Origin: Dentipellis sp. KUC8613
Lineage: Eukaryota > Basidiomycota > Agaricomycetes > Russulales > Hericiaceae
Length of the DNA: 64,000 bases
Direction of reading: 5' to 3'
Assembly (NCBI GenBank): GCA_002286715.1
Contig: NSJX01000001.1
Coordinates: 2,595,929 to 2,659,928 of the forward strand
Positions 43,626 through 57,085 of this stretch are shown piece by piece. A program made the position numbers and the translations under genes. The notes beneath the pieces were generated by a model. That model made no database searches. It had not been told where the DNA came from and saw only the letters and a list, made by a program, of their open reading frames with translations. Position 1 is the stretch's first letter. Each line of letters starts with the position of its first letter.

Positions 43626-46600
43626 CAAGTGGGACTTACGCAGTACCACAGCCCTCTGTATCACATCGACCCTCAGCACCAGTCTACCTTGCAGGTGACT
43701 CAGACCCGACAAAGCTAGGCGTTACGACAACAATCGGTTTCGACTTGGATGAAGGGCAGCAGGCTCTGCAGGTAGTGGAAGACCTGGTGGTAGGCCTAGC
43801 AAGTTGTCCTAGGGACTAGTACCCCGCCTTCGCGCCAGGTCCGTGGGAACTGTAGAGTACTCAGCAAAAGTGCTGGTGTCTCGCTGACCGAGATTTCTCT
43901 ATGGTATCCTGCGAGGTACTCTGGAATTTGGCTCGAGGCAATGAGGTGGGTGACGGTGAACTCTACGGAAACTTTCTGACGCCTCCTACGTCTAATAAGC
44001 GGAGCGGCAATGCGGTGGCTAGCGGCTAAGCGCCGCCGACGGCTTCGTAGCCTGCGTTACAGATGCAATGCTCAAGATCATTCGTCCATCTGCCAGCGGA
44101 GGTAAACTTCGGCGATTCGCATGTTGCCAGACAGCATGGGACGAGACAGCGTGCGACGATGCCTCCTTTGTTCCAACAGGATCGGCAAGTCTTCGAGGAT
44201 ATCATCGAACATCGTCTACTTGACCATGCCCATGTGGGGCCCCGCTTGTCCTTCTACCGGCCCGTGGAGCTCATGTGCACGTAACAAAGCAGATAAACCT
44301 CTCACAAAATGCTTCAGATGGACCTATGGGTCCCATATATCCGGTTTCAGGTAAAGCGCTGGGTTTCGAATATTGCACTTCACCGAGCGCGCGTTCTAAT
44401 TTACGAAAGCTCTCGTGGGTTGGTGCCCGAAAGGCAACCGACTAACCTACATATAAGTAGGTTTCTGCGCTCCGGAGCTTGTTTCTTTGCCTCCGTGTCG
44501 ATGCGTCATCGGCTTTTTGACACGGGATCTGATCAGGCATCAACTGAATTGTGGCCGCCTCCATTTGGCAAGTGCTGTTGTCGAATTCGTGGCTTCAAAT
44601 TATGGAAGCATTTCTACATTCTCTCATTGCAGCGCTTTTATTCTGAAGATGCCGTCGGTCTGGCAGCTCGAAAAAATACCCATTCCTCTGGCAGGTCTTC
44701 AATTATGGTGCCCGGCGGCGCGTAGGCTTGTGTCATTGTGCTGAGCCTGTTATGGGCGGGGCAGCGCCACTACATTGCAAACTGCACAGCATCTAAAGGC
44801 TGAGCTGCGACAGTTCACTCAACCCCCTCCGTCGCCCTGTAATGAGCCACCGCTGGCGATACAGTGTACGCCAGATCCCAGTAATGCGTACTCATTTTTT
44901 CGCTTGTCGGCATGCGCATGCTAATGTCATCCCATTGACCTGCGATAGACATGTGGCGTCGGGCCTTGTCCCGGGTTTGTCCCAATAATCTTTCATCGGC
45001 GACAACCGCAGCATCCCGTACTTCCTAGATCCGCCGCAAATAATCGTGTCTTCGGAACTTCTTCGCAGTCATCGTCCATTCAATCCCGGGTCGGATCGGG
45101 CGCGTACCCTTCCTTCCATACCCGTCCCCTCTGCCCTCGAGCTCACGCCTCCATCCCGATAACTTCCAGCTCGATTGTGACTCACGGTCGTTAGACCAGG
45201 CACGTTGTACATACCGAAAGACATACTCGACACCGTGAGCCATGGGTCGTTTTCGTCGGAAACTCGGCGGTATTGCGGTGCTGTCGTACTGTCGACATCG
45301 ATATTCCCTGATTTACTCGCCAATAGGAGAGATGGTCTTCACACTGCCGCATTGCCCAACAGACAATGCTTCCTCCAGTCCTTCTTGTGAGGATTCGAAC
45401 TCACAGCCATTCCTTGGAAAAGTCGCTAGCATTTCGTCGTACGGAACACATATGGTCTATGTTGTTATGGATGGAAAGTGGTACGTACCACAGTGAAGTG
45501 ACCACCGCAGTCATTTGCTCCACCTCAGCTGCGCAACCACAATTCCACGTGTGCGCGCACTGCGCTGGACACAATGGAAAACGTGGTCTTCATTTACTGG
45601 CCAGTCCGGGTAGTCCATCAAACCGCAGCCAGTCGCCTCCGAACACCGACGACCAGCGTAAAACGCTCCGCCACGTACACGCCCACCCGTAGCCATACAC
45701 TTTCCAATACGCACCAACATGGTCGTCGTCCTCGGCTGGCTTAGCTATAGGACATCCCAATTTGCCTCCTCGTCTCATTTTTGTGGCTGTGTCTGTGTAA
45801 TCTCGGACGTCTGCTCTGCCTGGCTCTAGTTAGCGTATGAATGGCTTGCACATCATGAGTCGTCACTACTATACTCAACTGTAGGCATTCGATTCCTCGC
45901 TGCCGAAGGCAAGCTCCAGGTGGGGGACTAGTCGCTCTCGAAGAGTCTGCCGTGTAGCTGACGAGTCCTCATACGGCCGCATCAGGTTAGACGCGAGTAC
46001 CTTCAACGGTATGAGGACTTCCGTTTCCAAGCCACAGCATTTCACCAGGTTGCACGCCCTTACGGCGCCCCTGGACACGACGACACCATGCATACGACCT
46101 GTCTCCAACCACAACACCACACCACCCCACCCACCGTACAGGTCCCGCGCCCGTGTAGGCGACCCACCGATGACCATCACTAGTGCGCTAGCGTGTGCCC
46201 CGTCATGGGGTGGAGAGGTGGGGTGTAATACTCAGATGCGGCGCACACCCGTGGATAGTGGGTGCTAGCATTGCATCCAATCATTCGTCGTTATCCACCC
46301 GAGTCGTAAATCCACTAGGCTATATGGGCCGAGGAAAAAGGTCAGCATTTTTCGTCAACAGTACAACTTAGCGTACAAGCCCACCTTCTCATATAACAAG
46401 CATCACACTCGACAGGCCTTTTGAAATTGGTGCAGCAGCGTAGAAACGACGAGGGTATCGAGCGCTCGTCGCTCCGCGGATTCACTGAGGTCATCATCGA
46501 CCTTGCGTAAGCTTGTCACCATTAAATTTGAGAAATAAAATAAAATACCGAGTTGCATATGCCAAGGGTTCTTGCTAGTCCGCCCCAAACCCAGTCGGTG

Positions 46601-47424
46601 GATATACTGAACACTCTAGGAGAAATCATGCCGAGCGATGAGCACTCTGTCCACTGGCCGCGAACACCTTGCGCAGGTGTCACGCCGGTTACAGTCACGT
46701 TACCTAGGATCGGACTTAAGCGCTAAGCATCTGACTTTTGACGCCGACGGTTCCGGACTTACAGTCAATCACAGCGACCCTTGTTCCTCGAACAACCATC
46801 ACACAAAATCGCAAGGCTGGCCACAGAAGTCCCCACCGCTGTCTAGCATTGGCGCCGCAACACAACACACTTACAGCACCCGATTTTCTCCCAGACGTGC
46901 TATAGCCCGTCGAACACCGGACTGCCCGTCTTCAATATATTAGCTGTGCATGACGTGCACAAGGACACCGGCGGCAGCCGTATCGAGTTGACATCCAGGC
47001 CCGCGACTACTGCACGATGCTCAATCCGAAGGGTATGTTGTATGGGTATTACAGTGGTATAATGATCAGAAGGACGAAATTAAAGGACAAGCAGAGTCGA
47101 AGAAAGTCCATGATTTACAGCTGTACATCCACCCAGATTCCCTGCGCGTCTAGTGTCTTCTCCCGATCCCGACCCTGGCCCGCCGACCCTGCCTTGAAAC
47201 AACTACTTCGCGCCCGATCCAACGGCTCCTTCAGCCATTGCGTCATGCTACAGGCCCTCGTCAAGGCATATACGCCTACCCACAATCCACCGCTGCATCC
47301 ACCGCGCACAATCTCCAAAATGCTCCGAGCATCCACCGCTCGGCTGAAACCCTAAAGCAAAGTGGGTTAGCCCAGAAATCAAGCTGTTACAGCCAAAGGT
47401 ACACCTACCTAGCGCCGCCCGCTG
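43626..47424. other. 3.8 kb gene-poor stretch
   Basis: No intact gene. Weakly protein-like minus-strand patches lie at 45875-46180 (YEDSSATRQTLRERLVPHLE) and 47115-47340, the latter possibly 3' untranslated sequence of the zinc-finger gene. The rest is short random frames. Confidence 0.45.
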
Positions 47425-47814
47425 TCACGCCTCCTCATAGGCAGTCGTCCGACCGCCGTGCTCCGATTTCCAATGCCGCCGCAGCGAGTCGAGCCGGGAG
47501 AATCGGTTCTCGCAGATCTCGCACTCGACCTCGAGGTTGCCGATGCTGCTGTGGTCTTTGTGTACCGTCATGACATGCCGATTTACATCGGCCTTCCGGT
47601 TGAAGTCCTTATTGCAGAGGTGGCACGGCCACCGTTCCTCCGCCTCGTCGCCGCGGTGCGACGATGTCCTTGGTGAGGTCTTGGTCTTGTCTTTCTTACG
47701 GCTGTATGGTGTGGCCGACGCGGCGTGGCATTTCTTGCCGCTCGAAGATCGCGCGGTGGGCGAAGTGCGGCGCGATCGCTCGCTGGTGGGGGATGAGGAG
47801 GAAGTGGAAGCCAT
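47425..47814 (-). CDS. Small C2H2 zinc-finger protein
   Basis: Single-exon frame of 129 residues from ATG 47814 to TGA at 47425-47427. The first 58 residues are Ser/Thr/Lys-rich and basic. Two classic C2H2 fingers follow: CHLCNKDFNRKADVNRHVMT-VH and CEICENRFSRLDSLRRHWKS-EH, each Cys-x2-Cys-x12-His-x4-His with the usual hydrophobic core positions. The two fingers are separated by about 18 residues. It is most likely a nuclear DNA-binding protein. An AT-rich TTTAAATA-like sequence lies at 47955-47964, about 145 bases upstream. The protein is short for a transcription factor, and a downstream intron beginning GTAGGTG near 47407 lies after the stop, so a longer spliced form is not supported. Confidence 0.85.
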   Translation of the reverse strand: MASTSSSSPTSERSRRTSPTARSSSGKKCHAASATPYSRKKDKTKTSPRTSSHRGDEAEERWPCHLCNKDFNRKADVNRHVMTVHKDHSSIGNLEVECEICENRFSRLDSLRRHWKSEHGGRTTAYEEA

Positions 47815-50800
47815 AGCGAGAAAGCGATAGAGGAGCAGCCGTAATTAAGGTGTGCTCGGAGAAATACTGAGGGGGACGTGCGAGAGAGTTTTGTATGCCG
47901 GAATCCGGGAGGGTCGGGGCGGGTGGGTGTGGGGACCTGCCGCTCAGCCCCTCCAATATTTAAACCGGCGTGGGCCCGGGCAGCAGCGATCTGCCCGTGC
48001 CACATCACGCGGCTGCTTTCGGTCGCACTTTCTCGACCTGAGTTCAGGACCACTGAGATGTCATCTTCGAACGAAGAGAGCTGCGCGTCAGATCTGCGTA
48101 GTCATACCAGTAGCCGAACAAGCATCACACAACAATGTTTCAGACCCTATAAGACACTATGCACCCTACAGAAACCCCTTCCAAACTCGTTGGGATGGGT
48201 TCCTTCGACAATACAGAATGGCGTCGCGGGGGACCGTGGCCTTCGTCTGTAGGGCGCGTGCCCGTGCAGACCGAGTCCCTGGCGTGATCGGAAGCGAGTG
48301 ACAAATTTCATTGAGTCTATTAGACAAGATGACGGGAGCTCGAGCAACGGGGCCACTACCTAACGAACCAGCGGCGGAGATGATAGCGCTCAGGAAGCGG
48401 TGGCATGCTCGGTGGAGAACATGGTTCGTTCGTGATGGGCCTCGCGTAAATGGTACAAAGCGCCCGTGTTGACATGAGGACGATGCCCCGTGCGATCAAA
48501 AGATGAAGTGTCTGCCGCCGTGCTTGTGAGCCTTCAGCGTATAGGGTACGCCCCATGGCACGCAACTCGCCGACGACGTGGTGTATGTTGCTGTGGCACC
48601 AACATTTGCGGTTGATTTTGTTCCTTGGCGTTATCATAGGCGCTCTGGAAAAGCCCCGAACCCGTGACGATCGGGTTATTCCAGGACTAGAGCCATCCTA
48701 TCTTCGATGCAGCATGGCCGCGGTGGACACATGAAGTAGCTTCGTTTCAAGTCTCATGTGTCCTTGTGGTCCGAAGTGTCGATGTGGCCAATCACATATT
48801 GCCTCGCACTTGGTCCTGTCTGGCCAACACTAGACCATGGGATTCACCTTGTAGCCCGAAGGCGTTCCATGTCATCTTTTTTTGGTCTGTACAGTGAGGT
48901 TTACCCACCAGTCTCACGCAGCCCTTCTATCGACGAGGCGGCCATGATCGATTTCCACGAAGGGCTCACACGTTGGGTAGCAAGCCGCGAGTGACGAGCT
49001 TCGGCCGTCATTATTTATTTGAAGGGGGTGAAGACAACTCAAGAAGCCTTGGGCCACACCAGCTTATAGAAGCGAGAGAAGTTTAGTACGCCTGATGACA
49101 TCTCCCGGCCATGCAGTCGACGACGGCAGAGAGTCCAGCCGGAGCGATAGAGTCGATACCAGAGTGCGGAACAAGAAGTTCCTGCTCTCGATCACGAAGG
49201 TAATACGGGTGTGATTCTGCCATCGACCGGGCAATCGCGCAGCTTGGCTTGATCTACCAGCTCGATCAGCTGTACAGCTGATCGGGTAGGAACAGGTACC
49301 GACGTGGAGCAGGCGATCTCAAGGGTATAGATGGCGTGCAAGATCACCTGAAGTCGCGGTCCAGGCAGTTATCCAGCGGTCAGACATGTCCGAGAGACCG
49401 AAATAAACCGGGGCTTCAGATTATCGAGTGGCCACGACGGGCATGCTGAGCAACGAAGCACCGGTACCTTCTGGATCGCGTATGATCTGCGAGTGCAGAA
49501 TAGTGAGTTTTGTCGGCTGTATGACGAGAAACTCCTGTAGCACACCGGCGGACCCCGTACGGCTGCCAGACTTGGACTAGTGGCGTATCGTACCCATTGG
49601 TCCATTGGGCACTGCGATCGGCGCATGCTTGAACGTGGCCATAGATTTTTTTGCGGAACGTTTCTGCAAGCGCCCAGTTAGATTGCCGGCTGCCAGAATC
49701 AATGGGGGAGAGAGCGCTGCAGACCCTGCCAGGCCCCGCTGCGCGCCGTGGAAGAGGTTTCTTCAGATCTCGCCGGTGATCCGCGCGTTATAACACCCCG
49801 CACATATCGAAGGGAATGCTCCGGGCCCGCCACGCCATGGCCACACTCTATAATAGCTCACTTTGGCATGTGGCGCGGAAGGAGGGGGCTCGGATAAGTG
49901 AGCTCGAGAGGTCATAAAAATACACAGAAGGTCGCTGTTTCTGGTGGGGCAGACGCGAGCTAATGGAAGCCTGGTGGAGATTCGAATTATGCACGCGGTC
50001 CAACGACCGTTGCAGAGTCGAGGCGAACGATGAACAGAAATTCGGAGTGCACAGAGTAAGCAACGATGCGAAGGAGTTGAGGCAGCCGCTCGTGCGCGAC
50101 AGCACTCCTGACCAAGAACCTCTGTCAGCAATGTCAGCTTCGGAAGGCCGGCGTCATCGCTTACCCTCTCGATAGCGGTGTTCCAATCTTGTTCTCCTGT
50201 ACTTAGTACAACGAACATTAGCCAGCGCTCAGAGCGGGCATGCGCGGGATGGGTGGTGAGTTCATATAGATCTCTGCCTTCTCTCTGATGCACACCAGCG
50301 TTCTTGCAAGTCGCCCGAAACCGTATCCATCGGGCCTGTCGGCATTGTACCCTTGGGACAGAGTGCGCACGGTGATGCGGCGGCGTCCGGCTGTCTAAAC
50401 CCTCGGTTAATGAGGAATGCCAGAAACGGAGGAATCTTCAGCTTGGGCGAATGGCCACATCATGATCGTACACTGCGCTTTTCTGACATGAACCCAAGTT
50501 CATGCGCATTCAGATAATTACCTAGGTATGGGTCAAATCGTTTAGTGCAGAAGGCCGTCATATAGAGACGGAGATACCGTGTTGCCCCATTTGCGCGTTA
50601 GCAAGTCGCCGGAGGTGAGGCTGAGACCTGAGCGCCTAAGCGCGGACGATCGAGAGAGATACCTGTGGCCCTCGCTGGTATGCAGGTGATGGATCAAAGT
50701 ACCGCCTTTTGGGCGCTAAGGCGCTTATCTGCAGACTTCCCTCGGGCGATCGCCCAAGACCTTCTCCGAGTCGGATCGGAAATATGTTGCTTCGGGGACG

Positions 50801-51327
50801 ACGTGATCCTCCCGCCAAGCACTACCAGGTACGTGGGCAAGAGCATTTCCAACTCGTTAGCTGAAGCCTGAAAAACTCTTCGTATAGAATCAGCTTTAGG
50901 TAAATGCTAAGCCGATAATTTTGTTCAGTTATGATATCTCTTGCATTTCCTTCCATTTAGAAGCAACTGGGAGAGGGAGAGACCAGACTCCTCATGAACG
51001 TATCATTGATCATCCTCCCCTTGACGATGACTTCTGCACGCACCTTCACACGAAGCGTCTGTGATCTTCAAACAATCGAGCGATATCCAGAACTCTACGA
51101 GTAGTCGAGCAACCACACGGTCTGAGCGTGAACAGCGCCCGCGTTCCTCGACGAATCTGAACGAGATAAATAAGTCATGAGATTTGAACAAGGTAGCACA
51201 ATAGACTATACACTACGGCGAATCGTATAACAGCATGTCAGAAGGTAGTGGGTCGCATTAGGGTCGAGGGTAGAATTCGAGGCGGTAGTCAAGGGTGGAA
51301 TTTTACGCGGGGGCGGGAACTCCGGCT
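47815..51327. other. 3.5 kb gene-poor stretch
   Basis: Short frames only. The one notable structure is a 22 bp palindrome at 49263-49284. No recognisable transposon, RNA gene or exon chain. Confidence 0.5.
49263..49284. repeat. 22 bp perfect palindrome
   Basis: CGATCAGCTGT is followed immediately by ACAGCTGATCG, its exact reverse complement, with no spacer. It lies in a gene-free stretch. It could be a dimeric protein-binding site or a chance or decayed feature. Confidence 0.7.
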
Positions 51328-53483
51328 TCAGTCCAGCTGAAGCGGGGCGACAAGGACCGTATCCCAAGGGACATCTGTGCCCTTGACTTTTGACACCTTG
51401 TGAGCCACCGACTTGAGACGAGCCATCTGTTCGAAAAACATCGGCTCGCTCGACGTCCGCTGCGGGCCCTTTTCCAAAGAAGTATCTCCCGAAAAGGCCC
51501 CCCAAGGCTCCCCGACAATAGGGCGGGAAAACACGTCGAAGGTTATCTTGAAGCCGGAACAAAGGAACAAAGTCAGAGGACATGGTGTACAGATACAAGA
51601 AATTGACCTGCCTGGCGGGAGGGCCTGTCGTGTTTGACGAGGAGTGCGTAATCACGGGCATCAAGTGTGCCAGTCACTACCAATAGGTTTTTGTAAGGTC
51701 ACGTCGACGTGAATTCAGGAATGCTTTACCAAGGATAATGTCCCTCTTCGTCACACCAAACTGAGCGCCGTAAATCCGCTCGATATCGTCGCCATAATCT
51801 CGCAGCCACTGCTTGGGCTTGCTGGGGTCCTTGAAGTGCCGATACGTCCCCTTCTCTATATACATCTCGGCACCGGAATTGAAAGTCTGACTGCGAGCAA
51901 CACTAGGATGTCCTAATTTCAGCCAAGGTGAAGGTGCCACATAAGCTCGCGGCGTACCTTATAGGGGCCTCGCCTCGATCTGAGGTACACATATGGCTCT
52001 CGACGTAGTCAACTCCACGCTGGAGATGCGTAAACTTGCGGACCTTTTCATCGACAATCTTCACCTTGTCCTTTGCTAAGCTGTCGATGTAACTCGCGTG
52101 TCCATCCGACGTATGCAAAGGATCGAGAGCGTTGAAAAATGTGACGAAGGTTCCTTGGGACTCCGAGAAGTACCCGACTGCGCCGACTTCGACGGGAACG
52201 GGGTTCCACAAAGGCACAGTCACTGTATGGAAGGGGGATAGTCAACAACGTGCAAGTGTGGAGCAAAAATGTGGGCATACACGACTGGTCGAACCCATGC
52301 TTGAGGCTGGTTTGATATTTCCGCGCATCGCGTTCTTCGATAGCTTGCTGGTTGACCTCGGGAAGGGGCATGCCCCTCGTATAGATCAGAAATTCGGGGT
52401 TTGTGATCGTGCAGCCCGCCGGCCTGTCGCCGCAGCCGCGGAAATCGGTAGGCAAGCCTGACGCCGAGGAAGATGAGATCTGGATAGTTGGGTTCGGTAG
52501 TCCGGGAGGATAAGGTCGACCCTCCGGATGTTCCCTCTCGCCACGTACGTCTCCTGCCCGCGCATTCGCATGTTTCTCCAACACGATATTCAAGACATGA
52601 ATTGGAGCTGCGGCCTAAATATCTGAATGAGCCGGGAAGATAATGTAGAAGGAAATCTCGGAGACGAACTGTAAACAACGCGAGAGCCTGGTCAAGCCCT
52701 GCTGTATGCTGGGTAATCTCGTGCTTGATCTCATCTCGTTTGAGCAAGCGGCGGGCTACACTTATGCCCGCATACTTATGAATGAAACTGTACACTTCTT
52801 CCAACGTGCTGCCAATGATCTCGTCAGACAAAGTCAACGATATAGAGGGTTTGAACCCACTTGTTCATTTTCTCGAGGGGCTTCTTTAAATCCTCCCGCA
52901 CATCCTGGTTCCCATTGATGATCTCGTCCCGCAAGAAGGCGACAATTCGGGCGGCAGACTGAACAAGGCCGTCGCAAGTATGGTCATTGGCCTTCACAAC
53001 CACGGAACGGTTCAGCACCAGGTCAGAAAGCGACGATGGAAGACTCACGGATACAGAATCGCATGCATCCCAGATGCGCAGAAGAGTCTTCCCGATGAGT
53101 TCCAACCCGGGTACAGGAGTAAATTGAAGCAGGCTGAGGCCGGCAGCCACCACAGGCCGACCGGCAATGGCGGCGTGGCCAAGAACTGAGGTCACGGTCA
53201 TCATGGTCTCCTATGCATCGTGTAAGAGCATAGCAAAACAATGATTAATGGCATCACATACCCTTTTGAGCAAATCGCGACCGTAGACGTCGGGCTGCTC
53301 GTGCAAGGCGAGGATTATGGCTTGGAGCGGACCTTCGGGATTATTGGACTGCTTTGTGCCTTCAAGATCTGTGGAGGGGAAGCCGTAGACGGCGGCAGCC
53401 GATAGGGCAGCGAGAGCGCCCTGCTTCGCGACGGGACGTCTATGGAGGAACATAGGCGATCGAGAGCGGGGAATGTGGGCCAT
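51328..53483 (-). CDS. 4-helix-bundle / conserved C-terminal module protein, kinase-less paralogue
   Basis: Model (minus), nine exons: 53262-53483, 53049-53210, 52861-52991, 52670-52808, 52281-52614, 51958-52222, 51730-51902, 51612-51676 and 51328-51546; 569 residues. Exons of 162, 131, 139, 265 and 65 bases match exons of the same length and phase in the gene at 39001-43566. Residues about 75-218 are the same helical bundle (LELIGKTLLRIWDACDSVS, RRLLKRDEIKHEI). Residues about 330-569 are the same C-terminal module (LWNPVPVEVGAVGYF, VTGTLDARDYALLV, EPWGAFSGDTS, DVPWDTVLVAPL). Between them is only a 110-residue linker, with no Gly loop, HGD or DFG. The last intron (51547-51611) needs a GC donor (GCAGGT); the paralogue's exon length fixes it exactly. 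A TATA box is at 53616-53622. It may be an adaptor or decoy partner of the kinase protein, but this is inference. Confidence 0.86.
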
Positions 53484-53615
53484 GACGAATTGAAGAAATG
53501 AGGCAAGCAAAGGAAGCAGAATGGTTAGTGTTGAGAGGAATGAAGTACGTGATCGAGAGGCGGGCGAGATGGAGAAGTGCTATGGGGCTGGAGTAGATCG
53601 CAGCAGGACAAGTCC

Positions 53616-53622
53616 TTATATA
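53616..53622 (-). promoter_or_regulatory. TATA box of the kinase-less paralogue
   Basis: TATATAA on the minus strand, about 133 bases upstream of the ATG at 53483. Confidence 0.5.
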
Positions 53623-56600
53623 CTGTTCGGTGCCACCCAAAGAGCGCACACCGAACTATTCCCTGCTTGCTGAGTCCACTGAAACAGTGAGGAGTTCGAT
53701 TCCCAAGAAGCTAGGGCCATGGTATGGATGGCGCGAAGTCGCCCAACTCTGCTGGTGAGTCATCGATCCGGCCTCGATGAAGCTGCACGACGAACCAATG
53801 CCGCGGAGCGACATCATTGCACCGGTACAGAAACGGGCCCAGCGAGAGAAGAATAGAAGTGGGGCTATTTCGGAAGGACAATCCGGTGAGCGGGGCGCGC
53901 TCAAGTCAGGCACGAAGCAACGAGAGGCTTACCGTGCATAGCCAGTATCTGCCTCGCTGCAGGGTACGCTACGCGCCTGTTACCACGCTGCATCCTCCTG
54001 GTGCGCAGGAAAGATCCTACGTACGCCTGCAGCTTTTGTTCTAAATCCCGCTGCGTGGTGCTCAGCTTGAACAAGCGGTGCAAGGTTGACATCAGCGCTT
54101 ACTTTGAATGAGGCTCACACGTGCCCTCAGTATCGCATCGATTTTGCCCCAAGTCAACCTCGAGTCAAGATAGATGCTCAGTGCAAATATCATAATGCCC
54201 ATAACATCGTATTGTCGTGCAAAGATTACCAGGTTGGGGCATGCAGATGAACTCCCCGCGTCATCGACCATATAGCCGCCCTAAGAGCGCAAATACATCT
54301 CGGAGCGTTCTTCGGATTCCGTCGTCGGGGTAAAGCGCTCCGGCCCTCACCAAGATTACCAGCGAGTTCGAGGGCGGACTGCATTCCGAGATAGCGGAGA
54401 CGAGGAGTTGAGTGCAGTCGATAAGGGAGACCAAAAAAGGTCCCAGCAGCAGACTATTCGAGCATAGCCCCGCGTCCCCGTCAACTGATGTTATCTTCAT
54501 GAGGACTATGACTTATTCGTGGGGATGATCTATCGCGGGTGAAAATCGCAAGGTAAGTACAGGAGAGACGCCGAGGACTGAATTGAAACATACGGAGACG
54601 GCGCACGTTACTCGCATGCGTCGCATGCATGGCGGGGGCTCAGCGGCATCAGGTCAGTGATGTCGAGTTGGTTTTCTTGTCCACACATCATCGATTACCA
54701 CTTCCAAAGGCCGTCGTCAAACTTCCTGTCGCGGACGAACGCTACCCCGCCCGAAAGAATGAACGGAACCTGCGGCTTCGTCTGACCACGACCGCTGACT
54801 TCGTGCTCATGGTGGATGCCTTATGGCTAATATTCTGTGTGGTGATAGTTCTTCGTGATTGAGCCTGTAGCGATCACTGAAGTTCAGCGTATGGACGAAA
54901 ATCTTGTTGTGGTGTGCGCAAGCAAGCGATTCAATAGTGTTACTAGAGGGCCGGCGCCAAACAACTTCGGCCGGCTCCGGCCCGGATACGTACTGAGTAC
55001 TGCCACAGCTTCAAACCTCTCGTCCGTTCTTCCAACTTCCAAGCCACGCTGCCTACCGTCAATATTCCGACGATGAGCCCAGTTTCTCCATCAGCTTCCA
55101 GAAACAATGTGGTTTCCGACAACTGTCAATCTCCCAGGATATCTTCGACGACACCGCCTCCAGATTTAGATTCCGCTGCCATTCCGTTCATGCCGTATGT
55201 ACTACATCGCTACCGCGAGATGCAGATGTCCTGATAGTTGTGGATCCAAGCCCCAACGCAATGCTGATCTGTCGCCACGTTTTTCTGCTCTTTTTTCTCC
55301 CCTATCGCCTATGTATCCAGGAGCGGATATTGAACACCTGTGGATTCTGACAGCTCGGCGCTCAAGATTCCCGAGTTTGGCTATCGTGAGTCGTGCATCG
55401 CGCATCCGATTCGCATCCACCAATAGATCCACCACCCGCGCTTCGTGCTGTACCGCTGAGTTCGCGCGTCGTGTTCGCCATCGATGCCCGCACGCTCATC
55501 TCCGCGTGTTGCGCAGCTCTCTGCTCCTCTTACTCCTGTGACGCTGTAGAAAATTGCGGCCTCGAGGCTCTCTGCGTTCCTGAGCTACCGCTCCCCGCTT
55601 CATGATGCACGACTTTGGTGCCACGCGACTTTGGTGCCGTCCGCGCGAAATGACTTCATGGAGACCAACCTTATTCCAACTTGGCCCTCCGTGCGACGCG
55701 CGAAGGTGCCCTCGGTACGTCGCCGGAAATTTTGACGGCGTCTTGTCTGTCCTCCATCCCACCTCGCGTATCAAGTCGTGTAGCTTCTCCAACACCATGC
55801 GCCTTCATTTCTCTCCCGCATTCGCACCCCCTGGTATCCAAGCCATCGGTTTTATTCAACGCCCCCGTCCTCGTACACGCACCTCGCCGGTTTTCTCCTC
55901 GCCTCATGATGCACATGTTTCAAAACCGCCTTCCGGTATCGTCCGCTCGTGCCTCTGTGGGCGTGTCCGTGTCCGCGTCCATGTCGATGGCGGGACCAGG
56001 ACTAGTCGAGCGTCAGAAGCTATCCACCAGAAGCCCTTCGTGACGCTCGCCTCATCTCCGCGACAGCTTCTGAAGCACGCCTGAAGTTCCCTGGACCGGT
56101 CTCCTGGCGGGCGTTTCAGCTGTCACGCCTATGACGGGCGTATTCGGTTTAGTTGTCAATGAAGTGCGGTATGCATGGGAGATTTCGGGTGCGCATCCCG
56201 GGTCAGGTTGTGTTGGTTCTGGGGAGTGCGGCTGCTTTGCTTTTGGTTCTCTCCTTCCATCGCCGCGCCGACCCGGAAGTTGCAAGGACATTCCGTGTCC
56301 TGCTCATGGGTATACTCAAGGCATTGTGGAAAAGTGAACAGTAGACCTGCTAGTTAGAGGTGTTTCATTGAGAGGACGAGAGAGAGGCTCGCTTACGCGC
56401 ACTTGCTAGACTCGTGCTAGCATTGCCTAGCAAAGCCCAAGAGGCGGGATGGCGGGATGGCGGGCCGACGCTTTCCTAAACGATCTAAGACACCTTCCAT
56501 ATTTGGGCTGCTGGGCGCATCGATGGCCGATGCGCCCGATCACAGTTCGCACAGATTATTTTACCGATTTTCCCTCCATTTTCACCCCCCGTGCAGAACG

Positions 56601-57085
56601 CGCCCGAATCATCGCGAAGGACGGGGTATCATTCGGTAGAGAACATGTCATTTCGCGCAGGGCCCTATAGTAGCATAGAGAATTATGAAAACAGTCGGCC
56701 GTCATGAGATATGAGAACAACGTTGCTTAAATACGATGCAAGGGAGGGAGAAGACCGTGGGCCGTCGTGTCGTGTCGAGTATAGGTGTAGGGTACATGTG
56801 ATTGTATGCAGGTAAGTAGCCGAGATGAAGGGATGGGTGATGGTGGTATGAATGTAAGCTAGGTAGGTAAGTAGTATACTACGGATGCAGGGAAGGAAGG
56901 GAAGGCCAGCTGCTTCGCCTCGAATCGCACCGCTGGTTCGTTCGCTTCTTCGTTCGTACGGTCATTCAAAAATCAATCAAAGTATGCCTACTGCTCAACC
57001 GGCCAGAGTCAGTGGAGCCGACGTGGTGATACGCAGGAGCAAGCGCACCTAATACATCGTCGCACAAAAAACCAAAACCTGAATC
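53623..57085. other. 3.5 kb gene-poor stretch
   Basis: No supported gene on either strand. Open frames near 55600-56080 are short, overlap in all frames and lack motifs. Confidence 0.5.

Noticed and set aside
42740..43819. 359-codon plus-strand open frame
   Set aside because: Antisense to the first exons of the 4HB-kinase gene, whose 13 exons join in phase with clear motifs.
45385..45410. TTCGAATC-like tRNA T-arm on the minus strand
   Set aside because: The loop would have eight bases and no acceptor, D or anticodon stems could be found around it.
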